Shown piece by piece: positions 46,571-57,774 of a stretch of 64,000 nucleotides of DNA. Position 1 is the stretch's first letter; every line of letters begins with the position of its first letter. Origin of the DNA: Humulus lupulus (lineage: Eukaryota > Streptophyta > Magnoliopsida > Rosales > Cannabaceae). A program made the position numbers and the translations under genes. The DNA is taken from positions 101,829,868 to 101,893,867 of the forward strand of contig NC_084797.1 in NCBI RefSeq assembly GCF_963169125.1. Direction: 5' to 3'. The notes under the pieces are model-generated. The model made no database searches and was not told where the DNA came from. It worked only from the letters and a program-made list of their open reading frames with translations.

Positions 46571-48728
46571 ATGTGGCATGCATGATTAATACTATTATGT
46601 GAATATATTATATGCATGTTTGTGAGTATTAAGTATGCATGTCGGCCTCCATTGTTCATAAGGGCGTATTTGTAATTTTGGCCCGTTAAGGGCATAAATG
46701 TGATTATATGTGATAAATGATTGAGACCACATTACTATGTGGATATATTTGTAGTATATGGCTTGAGACGGTCCTAGTGAGTGGATTAACGAAATAGTTA
46801 TAGCGTGGTTTAAATACCCGGCTCGGGGGTAACCTAGGGTTATTTTGGGAATTTAGAGAATATTTTGGGATTTATTGAGTAATGAATAAGTATTTGGTAA
46901 TTATTTGGACACGACGGGATTAATTGGTAAATGTTAGGAACACTTGAGGGATTAGTGGGAATCAGGAAAATGACCATTTCACTCTTAGAAACCATTAGAG
47001 GGCTGAATAAGTTCAAGGAGACAAAATAGTCATTTTGGGTTAAGGATATACATAGAAAATACTTAGGAATGTATCAGAAACACACATAATTCTATCTCTC
47101 TTCTCCCACACGTTCTCTCTCTCACTCTCTCTAGAACCTAGGTGACTTTGGAGAATTGAAGGAGACTAAGGTGGGAATTTAGCTGGGAATTTGGGGGAAA
47201 CTAAGCTGGGATTAGTCAGAGTATTACTGAGGTGTTAGACTATCAATTTAGGTAAGAGTTCCAAAATCTGCTGAATTTAGCTGAATTATTATTGAGTTTA
47301 GAACTTGTGTAAATTTTGGGTTTTGGTTGAATTTGAGTGTTTAATAGGTGTAAGAATTGGTTTTATATACTAGTTATGAGGTATAGGTTGGGAGGATGAA
47401 ATTCTGGGCTTGAATATGAGTTTGGCTTGTCATGTGGGGTATGAATTTGGGGTTAGGCTCAAGGAAAAAAAATGATGGAAAGTATGTTTTTCTGGGTTTA
47501 GGGGCTCGGGTCGCGGCCTTGTTCTTCAGGCGCCGCGACCTGTATGCTTTTGGAGGCTGGGAGCCTCTATTCGCCAGGCACGCTGCGACTCGGACAGGTG
47601 CAAGTCGTGGCCCGTGTCCTCCATCAGGGAGGACTGGGCCTCTGTTCGAGCGGCGGACCGTGACCCTTAATGGGGAATTAAGGGAAGACAAGGTTTTAGG
47701 CTCAGAGATTCAAACCTAGGCGCTCGGGATGAATTCTACTACCTGGTTTATGAGAATTCGAGGTCCCAGAGGCTAATATTTGTTCCCATAGTATTTATTT
47801 GGATTAGAAATTGATAGTTACCCATTGTTGTTGTGACTAGGTTTATTGCTAAGGTTCAGGATTGGGGATCGTTCTTGGACCGTTCTTAATTCTCTGCTTG
47901 GGATTCGAGGTAAGAAAACTGCACCTATGTGGTTGTTTTTGGGACTAATGTTCCCTGTATCTGGATATATGTGTAGTGTAAGTGTATTGTTGTTATATGA
48001 AATGTGAAAGTATGGACTAAGGGAGCCGGGGCTGACGATTAGCACATTGGACGCAGCTCGGCCACTGTGAGTCGGGGTCAGCTAAATAAATAGTGGACTC
48101 GGCCTAAGCGAGCCAGGGTAAGCTTAATAAACAGAGGGCTCGGCCTAAGGGTGCCGACCCTAAGCATTTGTGTTACTGATTAAAATATATACTTGAAAAT
48201 ACTTATTTACCATTATTATCTTGATACTTATATTCTGTTGAATTTCTGAATGACTTGTATTAAGATTGATTGAATACTACTATTTCTATATATATATATT
48301 TGTTGTTTATGGTTTTCTTGTTGGGCCTTGGCTCACAGGTGCTACGTGGTGCAGGTAAAGGCAAAAGGAAACTGGACCAACCATGAGTTGGAGAGCTCTG
48401 GGGGCGGAGTGTACATAGTCAACTACTTGCCCGCCACGACCAAGGGAAAGTACAGGGACAAAACCCTAAAATTTGTATTTTTCCATTAGAGTGGCTTTTG
48501 GTTGTATTAACTTTTTGGGATTGTAAATTACAACTTATATCCTCCTTTTGGGAACCCATGTATCAAACATCTATTTTAATGAAAATTAACCGTTTATGAC
48601 CAAAATATTTTAACCCTAACATGATAGTTCACTTTAGGATCACAATATTGTTCAAACGACCTGATTAGCAATTCTTGCACTATTTTAAAATAGACAGTGT
48701 AACGGTCTTGGTTATCCAGGGTGTTACA

Positions 48729-51399
48729 CGATGTATACTAGGATCTGCACCACCATTTTGTTGGAGATTTGGCTCTCAATCACCAATGGGTCATGATGCA
48801 GGAAGTTCACTCTCCGAGCATCGTCTTTGGAGAATGTTATGATTTGGTCAGTCATTCATGGCATTTGGGTAGGCAATTGGGCCAAAGCCATTAACTCATC
48901 ATCGTGATTCAAAGCTTGTGTATACTTGTTCTGTGAGCTTCGTGAAGTACCCCCTAAGTGTGGCCCTCCTGAGATGGTTCCTACCCGCCCATTCACCAGA
49001 GGAGGCCCTTGGGCCACTGGATGTTGGGGAACTTCAGGAGCTACCGCTGGGACTAGTGGTGCAATAGGTGGGACCACCGGTCCTGCTATGAGAGGTTATG
49101 CTTGATGCATTGCACCCTTAGCATATTGATGGAGGTGTCTTAGCTTGATGAGATTCTCAATATCAACCTTGAGTTGGCGGCAATCATTGGTGTGGTTCCC
49201 TATGTCGTTGTGGAAACGACAAAATTTGTCAGGGTCCCGCCTTTCCCTGTCTCTCATGATGGGCTGCGGCTTCCTATAGTGAACGTGTTGTGCCATGGCC
49301 ATGAAGATATTCTCACAGGAATCTACTAAGTTGGTATACTGGGAATACTATGAGACATACTTCTCGCCAGATGTGACTCCCTGCTTGGCCTGTGCGGCTC
49401 CTCTTCCCTTGGGCTTCCGGCCCTTGCCTTTCCCCCCGCGCCTACTATTGCTAGGAGCTCAACTAGATTAGGAAAACTAGAAGGGGATAGCAACTCCACC
49501 ACTGAATGCAGGCTGAAAATCACTATATCCAATGGGCACTACCCCATACACTGCCAGAGCCATACTGAATCCAAGAGCGGGCACAAGGCTATAACCAGAA
49601 GATGGAATGCTTTGGCTGGGTTGGACTCCCCCTTAGCCCGGTTGGACAGGAACAAAAGGGAATATTGGATTCCCTAAGCCACGGGGCCGGGCACGGTTGA
49701 GGTAGGGAAAACAGTGGATGCTCCGAATGCCCCATTCTGGGCATCCTCCCAGCTAATATATTCTTGTGCTCGACAAATGAAGCCGTCGAGATGTCGGCAT
49801 CCCCTCCATTGGAAGTCATCCCAAAGCGGGGACCCTGCGCGGATCCTAGTTTGCAATGCCATCAATTGCTGGCCATCATCGACCCTTTTGGTTTTCATTG
49901 CTTCCTCCTTGAAGCATTTGACGTAGGCCTTGAGGGTCTCGAAGGGCCCTTACTTTATGTTGGCCAAGGCGTTGACCTCAAAGCTTACCTTCTGAACTCC
50001 TATGAATTGTGTTCGGAAAGAAGATAATAACTGATGTTATGATTGAATGGACCTTGGTTGGAGCTTTTTCATTCCTGTCAGAGTGATAGGGAACACGTGA
50101 CACTTAGCGTCGTTGGAGACACGATGCACCGAGATTAACCTGTTGAACATAGACAGGTGGTCCGTGGGATCCTAGCCACCGTCATAGGGAGGTATCGTTG
50201 GCATTTTGAAGCCTAGTGGTAGAGGGGCCTCGACAATGTGAGGAGCGCATGGCTCCACTTCTTCATCTTCTGAGTTAGACTCGTGGCATTGTCACTTGGT
50301 CATCCTAAGCATTATCCACTTCAGACTTTCTAATTCCGCATGAACTGGGTCACGATCTCGGTTGATGTTCTGAGCCGAGTTATCTCTTCTTTGAGCGTTG
50401 AGATTATCTCTGAGGTCTGATAGACCTCTCCTAGTGGGCTTGTTTCCTCCTGCCTTACTGCATCTTTGGGCATTGAGGTTGTCTAGCAAGTCAGCCTGTC
50501 CTCGAAATGCACCGTTATCCTCGGGATGAGCCACTACGGTCTCTCAATCAGACTCGATGTTTTTATTTACTGAGATACTGATAACGCGTTCTAGGTTTTG
50601 CGGGGTATTCCTTGGGCCAGTCCTTAGACCGTTATTCCTACAGGGGTGGTTGGGTCCCCACGGGGACACCAGATCCTGCCATTGCGCGGTCCGTATGGGC
50701 GCGTCAGGGCAAAACACCCTGAGCTCCTCGGGCGCTGACTTCCTGGTGGTGCCCTCGGGCCCCTGGGCCATTATCTTTGCTAGCCTACTGAGGAACCTGG
50801 TGGCTTTCAGGTTCTTGACGAGCCCTCTTCTACTTTGGAGTAGGTTTATCGTTAGCCTTTCCCTTACCACGATCCTTTGGTGGTATTGGGGTTCCAACAC
50901 CTACTGGGTGCTCGACGGGAACCTTAACTGGTAGATCTTGTGCCTCTACAATCGGGTGCTTGGGATGCACAACAGCTGCATTAATAGGTGGCACCCCAAT
51001 AGGGAGCACAGGTGGAACACCAGTTGGGTGCCCAGCTAGTGCACTGCCATTGAGGTCCACTCAAAACCCCTGGGCTGCAAGATTGGCCTTCATGGAAAGG
51101 ACCATCTCCTGTAGGGCGATGATGTTACCCTCTTGTGCATCGATCTTTTGTTGTTGGGTGGCCACTTGGTCACGGAGCATCACCACCTCCAGCATCTCCT
51201 CCACATCCATGGGATGAGGGTATTCTTCCTTATAATACCCCTGGTCGATGCCATCATCTTCATCGTCGTACTCGGCGTCTTCATCGTATTCCTCCACCAT
51301 CTCAGGTACATACTTAGGTGGTTGCTGACTAGGTTCCCCTCCTTCAGCTCTAGTAGGAAGGAGTACATCATCTGTGATGTTTCTTCAAGTAGTTACCAT
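48729..51399 (-). pseudogene. Tat-D gag and start of protease, broken
   Basis: Read right to left from ATG 51399, with a TGA four codons in (Arg expected). The N-terminal part is acidic (EYDEDAEYDDEDD) then a coiled coil (51300-51061). A Pro/Val-rich linker follows (51060-50830), and the gag domain is spread over about 50300-49670 in shifting frames (ETLKAYVKCFKEEAMKTK, AGSPLWDDFQWRG). The zinc-knuckle-like motif is CRFHNDIGNHTNDCRQLK (49240-49160). Protease begins near 48830 (PLVIESQISNKMVV) and is cut by the solo LTR. Many stops; non-functional. Confidence 0.82.
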
Positions 51400-51430
51400 G
51401 ATTGTAAGTGTTCCAAATGCTTTCTTCAAG

Positions 51431-51448
51431 CTCTCAATGAAAGCACCA
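51431..51448 (-). other. Primer-binding site of Tat-D
   Basis: TGGTGCTTTCATTGAGAG on the minus strand, a few bases inside the LTR end at 51452. Identical to Tat-E and one base from Tat-C. Confidence 0.75.
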
Positions 51449-51451
51449 AAA

Positions 51452-52322
51452 TGTTGAATGCCTTTTTCCCTATCAACCTTAAACGAGAGATTAAAGAAAT
51501 AATCAATACGAACAGAAAGATTTTTACGTGGTTCAGGTTATAAAAGAACCCTAGTGCACGAGTCTCCGGTATTAAGAGGAGTGGAAGGTTGTGATTGCAA
51601 GTTCCAATGGTGTATTCTTAGGCAACGTATAGATTACACTGAGTACAAGATGTTCTATCTCTAAAAAACTAAACCCTTTACAATAAGACTCCCACCCCTA
51701 TTGATAGAGGCTGGGGTAATTAATAATAATCATTTCTAATTAATATACATTCTTCCAGTTATTGTGGGATTAATACCAATTCAATGCATTGGGCTGCATT
51801 GAATAGAGACTATGATCCAGGTGAGATCTGCGGGGTCCACTGTAGAAATGTACCTACTTTATGGGGAACATGCCCCTGGTACTGTCAGGGCATGCTGTAT
51901 GTATTTCCGTGTCAGAAGATGTAGGGTGAGTGCAAATTGTCAACTTGTACAATAGACAACACCGTAGGCGGATCACCTAAAAGGTTGTCAGGTGCTCCTC
52001 TGATGCTGTAAACCCGCAATGGCTGACATCTGACACCTTATCTTAGGTTCAAGAACCAGAACCTTGGACCTGGGAGACGAATGGGGGGAGGATAGTCGTC
52101 ACTTTAATTGCATGAGCTGGAGAACCTTCGGTTCCAAAGGCAAGCCTCGGAGAGTAATCTACCGATATCCACAGCCTACCCACTAGCGGACATAGGTGAC
52201 CTCACCAAAAAGGAGCTTCGCTTTGAATAGAGCCCTCGAGGAGTAACATACTCTAAAGATGTCTAAGACCATTCGAGCCAATCATTCTGGGTTGCCACGT
52301 GTCAGAGGCGAAAATACAGACA
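51452..52322 (-). repeat. 5' LTR of Tat-D (about 871 bp)
   Basis: On the minus strand it ends GGCATTCAACA next to the primer site. I place its start at TGTCTGTATTTTCGCC (52322), because CACGTGGC follows at the distance seen in other Tat LTRs. There is no second copy in the window to confirm the outer end. Confidence 0.6.
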
Positions 52323-52599
52323 ATAAGCCTAAAAAAAGAAATTATTTTTAGACACAGACTCTCTCTTAGAAATAGAAGCGATAGTTTTCCTAAATTTAAA
52401 AACTATTCAATTCCTCTTCTCTCTATCAAATCTCTTTAGTTCTCATGTGTTGAGTACATCTAGAGAGTCATAAATCAACCTTTTGAATCTTACATGCCTA
52501 CACACGCCCTTATGTGTTTGAGGATTGATCTGGAAGATCAAGGTGTGAGTCTTCAAAACTTGGATAGGAATGCTATTCCTCAAAATTCATGAGAAGACA
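52323..52599. other. Unassigned sequence between two head-to-head Tat LTRs
   Basis: 277 bp with no coding content. It may be old flanking DNA or part of either LTR if my boundaries are off. Confidence 0.4.
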
Positions 52600-53458
52600 T
52601 GCCAAATGAGAAAGCGACACATGGCATCACAAGTCATGGGAAAATGATAAAGTATTGAAAAAAGACCAATGAACAAAAATAGATAGGTCCAGGACCTAAA
52701 GGGAAGTCGACCAGGCCTAAACCTCCTAGGGGTGGTCGACCTGGCATTCTCAAGGACTGCATGAGGTGGTCAGCCCACCCTATTCTTCATAGGGTGGTCG
52801 ACCTAAACTCCCAAATACACTTCGCTGGATAAAGTTGATGCTCGTTCAAGCTGAAATCAACAGGCCTAACACCCAGTAGATCAACAAGCCTAACACCCAG
52901 AAGACCAACAGGCATAGCACCCATGATCTAAAGAGTCATTAGGCTTAGCACCTAAGTCTCATAGACCAACAAGACTTAGCATTTTCCCGAAGGTTTCAAT
53001 AGTGTATCATCAACCACGATCCAAAGAAACAACGAGAAGACCCACGATCTCATAATTATGGGGAGGTGGACACGTATCTCCACTACCCAATGATCGTGTA
53101 CCAAACCATGATCCCCAGTCTTCCTGACCATGTAACAACTTTTGGGTACTATAAATAAAGGACACAGGGCTTCATAAAATAGGAGGATTCTTGGACATAT
53201 ATTTTTTTGGAGAAGAGACTCTGGGCAAATCTGCGATGAGTGAACTCTTCAGTTCATTTTTGTAATTGTCAATCAAGTGATTCAATACTAAAGACTAAGT
53301 GTATTAGGTTATTACTATTCATCATAACAGAGCTAAACCACTATAAACTTCTGTGTGTTTGTTTAGATATTTGTACTCTGTCATATATTTATATTTACAT
53401 CTTTCAAAAGGTGTCGTATACCATACATACGACCGTTGGCCATTTTCACAGGTCAACA
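52600..53458 (+). repeat. 5' LTR of Tat-E (about 859 bp)
   Basis: Ends TTTCACAGGTCAACA next to the primer site. TATAAATA at about 53151 is a likely promoter box. The start at TGCCAAATGAGAAAGCG is my best guess, since no second copy is present. Contains short direct repeats (52860-52985) built on CAACAAGCCTAACACCCA, and copies of GGGTGGTCGACCT. Confidence 0.6.
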
Positions 53459-53461
53459 TTT

Positions 53462-53479
53462 TGGTGCTTTCATTGAGAG
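53462..53479 (+). other. Primer-binding site of Tat-E
   Basis: TGGTGCTTTCATTGAGAG, 3 bases after the LTR end. Confidence 0.75.
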
Positions 53480-53515
53480 TAAGAAATCAAGAAACACACT
53501 TTCATCAATTTTACG

Positions 53516-53776
53516 ATGCCTCCAAAAGCCAATTAGATGAACAAGACGACTCCCAGGGATTCCACCACTTAGGATCTCATCGATCCTGTTAATGAACCTT
53601 AGGTGGAGGTTGGAGATCAACCTGATGCGGAAGATCCACAGGATGCTCACCAGGAGGAGATGCTGCAATTTCTAGTGAGGCAGGAGGCCTTTGCTGTAGA
53701 AATTGCCCTCTAGAGGGGAGATTATGGAATGACAACTGCGGTAGATAGATGAGCAGGTTCAGAGGATGATCCAGAG
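53516..53776 (+). pseudogene. Tat-E gag, N-terminal fragment
   Basis: ATG 53516 opens MPPKAN and then a TAG. The same frame shows five further stops before the solo LTR. An acidic, Gln-rich segment (QDAHQEEMLQFL) is visible, as in other Tat gag N-termini. It continues after the LTR. Confidence 0.6.
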
Positions 53777-55988
53777 TGTAACGCCCTACTACCTTAGAGC
53801 CGTTACTAAGTGAGTTTAAAATAGAAATCGTGCTTTTGACTGACTCTAAGTGGTTTCTAAAACCAAAATTGTGGATAAATCAGAATTTAAGGCTGTACTC
53901 TTTAAAATGTTTAACTTCATTGAAAACGTAAGTATAAAACATCTGGGATCCCAAAATAAGGTTTACAAAATATTTACAACTCAAAAATAGATTTACATCA
54001 GGTTAACTATCAAAAGAATGGATCAATACAGCCATTTACAAAATGCCCCCAACCAAAGCAGTCGGGCAGGCCGAACATGTACGCGCCGCCCCCACGCTCT
54101 CCATACTCATGGCCAGTTGACAGACTCCTTGCTTTTACCTGCCACACGGAGCACCCGTGAGCCGAAGCCCAGCAAGAAAACCTAAATAGCACATAACATA
54201 TGCAATAATATCACTGGCATAATTTACTAAAATAAATAGGAAAATCATCGATTTAAACAAGCACGGCCATGCCGCCCCAGAGGCCTTACCAAAGCTTGGG
54301 GTCTCGGTCATTACCGTAGGATAACTCACGTATCCCTTGGGTCCCACCCTCGCTATAGCATCCCATGTGCTGAGCGTTGCTTCCGGCCCCGCTGCCGTAC
54401 TCGGCTCTTGCCGCTCTCGGCCTTGCCGTTCATTCAATTACAATCACACATATCATACATTATGAAATATCCATTCAAACATACAATAGTTTATCTAAGA
54501 TTACACATTTGCACACAATACAAGCTAGGGCCGTGCCCTACAATCACACAATGGGCCCATGCCCTAATCTCGGGTGTTACGGTTTTCTTACCTGTAATCC
54601 GTGCTTTCCGATGCACCACGGTCACGAGCACGGTCCTCTAGCACGAGCCTCTCCGAAATCCTAGTCACAACACACATAAAACACTTTTAATACTAACCAA
54701 ACCCAAAACCACTTCCCGGGACCAATCCCGCACTCTCGGGACCTCTAAAACCTTAAAACAACACCCCGGAGGCATCCCCCGAACCCCCGGAGCTAAGACC
54801 TAAAATTGCCAAAAAAAGCTATCCTGAAAATTGCCTTGTGCCGCGGCACCACATCCTTGTGCTGCGGCACCCATCAGACAGAAGCTCCCTTGCCGCGGCA
54901 CACAAAAACCCTGCCGCGGCACACCTTCGCAGACCCAGAATTCTGGGTTTTTCCTGCAATTTTTCCCGAGCTTTAACATCTCCAAATCACCCCAAACCAA
55001 AACCTAAACCCCAAAACTCAAATCCAAACCTCATATGAACAATCTAACACCCCATAAACACTAGAATCAAATCCAAAACATCAACACACACAAGATCCAC
55101 TCCTTTGATTTCAAATTCAGCAACCCAAACCAAAACCCATGAAAATCTTAACTCAAGCATTAAATTCCTCAACCAACACAGAAAACAAACTTAAATAAGC
55201 ATAAGATCCTTACCTCAAGAGTAGAATCCACCCTAAAAGTTCCCTTGATCTCCTTCTAAGCTTCCCACTTCAGCCCCTTCTACACCTCTTCTTCTTTCTT
55301 CTTCTTTGCCCTAGCCTTTCTCTCCTCTTCTTTTCCTTCTCTTCTAATTTATCAAAGCCACAAGTGAACCCAAATGCCCAAACCGTACCCCCTAAATCCC
55401 AGCTGCAAAATGTCTATTTGCCTTGCCAAAAGACCAAATTACCCCTCCTTACTAATCCTTCTAAGCTAAACCTTCAAGGGTACTTAAGTCTTAACACTTT
55501 CATTTCAATTCTACCACTTCCTATCTTAAAACTTGTTACTCACAGCAGTTACAAATGGTTACCAAAATACCAATAACTAATCACTCTTTCTAAACTCAAC
55601 TTATGAGATTCCCGAAGTACCCCTAGGCTCCTCCCGAGCCGGGTACAACATCCTGTTGTGACTTTTAGACTAACTGGCTCACTAAGACCGTCTCGATGCG
55701 TGCATCCTGATAAAAACATCACACTCACATGGCACAATTCACATAGTACCATTATCACAGTTATGCCCTAACATGGCCAAGTTACAATCATGCTCATTCT
55801 AAGACAATCAGTTCTACATGCATACTGATTCACATAGTCATGCATCTCAAATAATCAAATAGTCATATAACGTGCAATAAGTCATAATGATGCATTAAAC
55901 TTAATAAAGTCATACATAAAATCCCATCATGCCCTCCAGGCATACTACTCCAGGCCTTAAGCCTTAACACTGAATTTGGGTCGTTACA
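53777..55988 (-). mobile_element. Tekay-type solo LTR in Tat-E gag (2,212 bp)
   Basis: TGTAACGCCC...GGGTCGTTACA on the plus strand, flanked by CAGAG (53772-53776 and 55989-55993). Inverted relative to the copy at 13839-16060 and of the same subfamily: both carry GTGCCGCGGCAC palindromes and near-equal lengths. The conserved block lies at 54138-54172. No internal region, hence a solo LTR. Confidence 0.92.
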
Positions 55989-55993
55989 CAGAG

Positions 55994-57774
55994 GGAGCAG
56001 GAAGCTGACTGGAGGCACCAGGAGGCTGCAGTGGCCCTGGAGGTGGCTACCCAATTAACACAAGCTAACGCTGAAGTTCCTGCTCAAGCGATGAGGGAGG
56101 CTCAGGCTAAAGCAACAGGGATGCGAGACAATAGTAAGAGGGAGTCCCAAGGGAGGATTCGAACCCCAAGGACGCTCTCAGAGCCACTTTCCCAGAGACA
56201 GGTTGAAGAGGCACAGTCTAAGACTACCTCCTCCATGACTAAGAAGAATAACACTTCCTCTCGGAGTAAAAGTGTTACCAACCCGAAGGCCCCCTCCCAT
56301 GGGGACAGACAAAATGACATAGGAGAGGAAGGTCAAATATCTTAGAGGTATGACAGGAATGGAAATGGTCGCTCAAAGTCTTAAAGTTATGTAGGAGGAG
56401 AGGCTCGGGGGCAGGATCGCACCAACAAGAGCAAGGCAGATCTACCACCCTTACATTGTCAGTCTCGCAAAGTAAAGGAGCCGATGAACAACACCAATAC
56501 CGTGTTTGATAGGCTCAGGAAAGATGCACAACCTCAAGATCTGAGGGAAGTCATCAACAGGAGGACCAGTGCTCAGGAGGGGGTGACGGGGACGTCTAAC
56601 CCACCTGGATCAACAATCCCACCAGCAGTGAGGCTCAGATAGATGCACCCACCACGACTATTCAGGGCCTGACAAAGAAACCTTCCGATATCGAGCTGGC
56701 TCATAGAAGTGGGAATCCCTTCAGTGCCAAGTTCCAAGCTGCTCAACCACCACCGAAGTACAAGACCCCAAAACTTCCAACATACACTAGGAAGGAGGAC
56801 CCAGTGTGACACATTGGAAAGTTCGAGGATCAGATGGAGTTACTTGGTGTGGAGCATGATTATAGGTGCAGGGTATTCCCTACCACTCTCTCTAACTAAG
56901 CTCACGAATGGTAATGGAAATTCAAACCTGGATCCATCACTTCCTGGGTGGAGTTCAGGAAGGAATTTTGCAAGGTCTTCAGTGCCAGACGGATTCAACC
57001 AATTTATGCCAATCAACTAGTAGACAACAAGCAAGGTAAGGATGAATCCCTGAAGGGCAACATCCAAAGATTCCTGAGAGAAGAATACCGAGCATCCACA
57101 ATAGGATATGAAGGGAAGTTTGTTGCCATCTCAGCAGGAATAATTTATCGTAGTCCTTTGTGGGATGGTGCAAATACATGAAGATAAATACATGAAGCTA
57201 GATGATGCTATTATCACAGGAACCCCATCAACATCTTACAGGAACTCCCAGACCGAGCAGATAAATACATGAAGCTAGATGACGCTATCATGAAGGAAGA
57301 AAAAGGCATAAACCATCTGACTATTATCAAGGCACGCAAGAATGGCGCAAACCCTTAGGGCAACAATGGGGGCAATGGTAAGAAGAGGAGTACCTCAAGG
57401 GCTCAGCAGAGTGAAGAAAAGAAGGCTAAGTCAGCACCAACCGACAAACAACCTAAGCATCAACCCTACCAACCCAGGTTAACCAACAATACTATCCTGA
57501 CTGCAACAATGGTTGAGATTTATTTGGAAACATACTGGGAGGTACCATACTGAAAGCCACCATCCTTGCGCTCAGAAGGAAAGAGGGACAAGAATAAGTT
57601 TGTTGTTTCCATAATGATTATGGGCACGACACAAACGAGTGCAAATAGTAGAAGGATGAGATATAATTTCTCCTTCGATCAAGAAAACTATCAAGGTACC
57701 GAGTCAATATCGAAACCCCGAGCAAGAATTCAGAGTTCCGAAGGTAGAGGAGTCCACCACTAGAGTCAGCGGCC
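55994..57774 (+). pseudogene. Tat-E gag, remainder
   Basis: The frame resumes after the CAGAG duplication with a long charged region (ADWRHQEAAVALEVATQL). The gag domain is spread over several frames (about 56690-57180), with ANQLVDNKQGKDESLK and ISAGIIYRSPLWDG. Short duplicated text occurs near 57180-57290 (ATAAATACATGAAGCTAGAT twice). The zinc-knuckle region near 57590-57650 is badly decayed. Multiple stops and shifts. Confidence 0.75.

Larger units (their letters stand above)
36675..48728 (+). mobile_element. Tekay-type solo LTR in Tat-D protease, split by a Tekay element
   Basis: The left piece 36675-36781 starts TGTAACGACCCAACATTT. The right piece 46571-48728 ends GGTTATCCAGGGTGTTACA. 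Together, less one target duplication, they make about 2,260 bp. The flanks CATTG (left) and CGATG (right) are only an imperfect match for a target duplication. The insertion lies within the protease DTG region of Tat-D. The right piece has the block GGCTCACAGGTGCT followed by GCAGGTAA (48330-48358) and a GC-rich cassette at about 47505-47620. Confidence 0.82.
28143..52322 (-). mobile_element. Tat-D: minus-strand Tat element, 3' LTR lost, heavily nested
   Basis: Read right to left: 5' LTR (51452-52322), primer site, gag, start of protease, [Tekay solo LTR 36675-48728], rest of protease, RT, RNase H, integrase, spacer with tandem repeats and a 5S-derived foldback, then the antisense ORF (plus strand) truncated at about 28260. 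No LTR follows on the left, so the 3' end was deleted. Without the inserts the element is about 12 kb. The coding regions contain many stops and frameshifts. The left boundary is approximate. Confidence 0.8.

Noticed and set aside
47374..47719. Overlapping frames on both strands in the right piece of the split solo LTR
   Set aside because: They lie in a GC-rich LTR cassette and match no protein.
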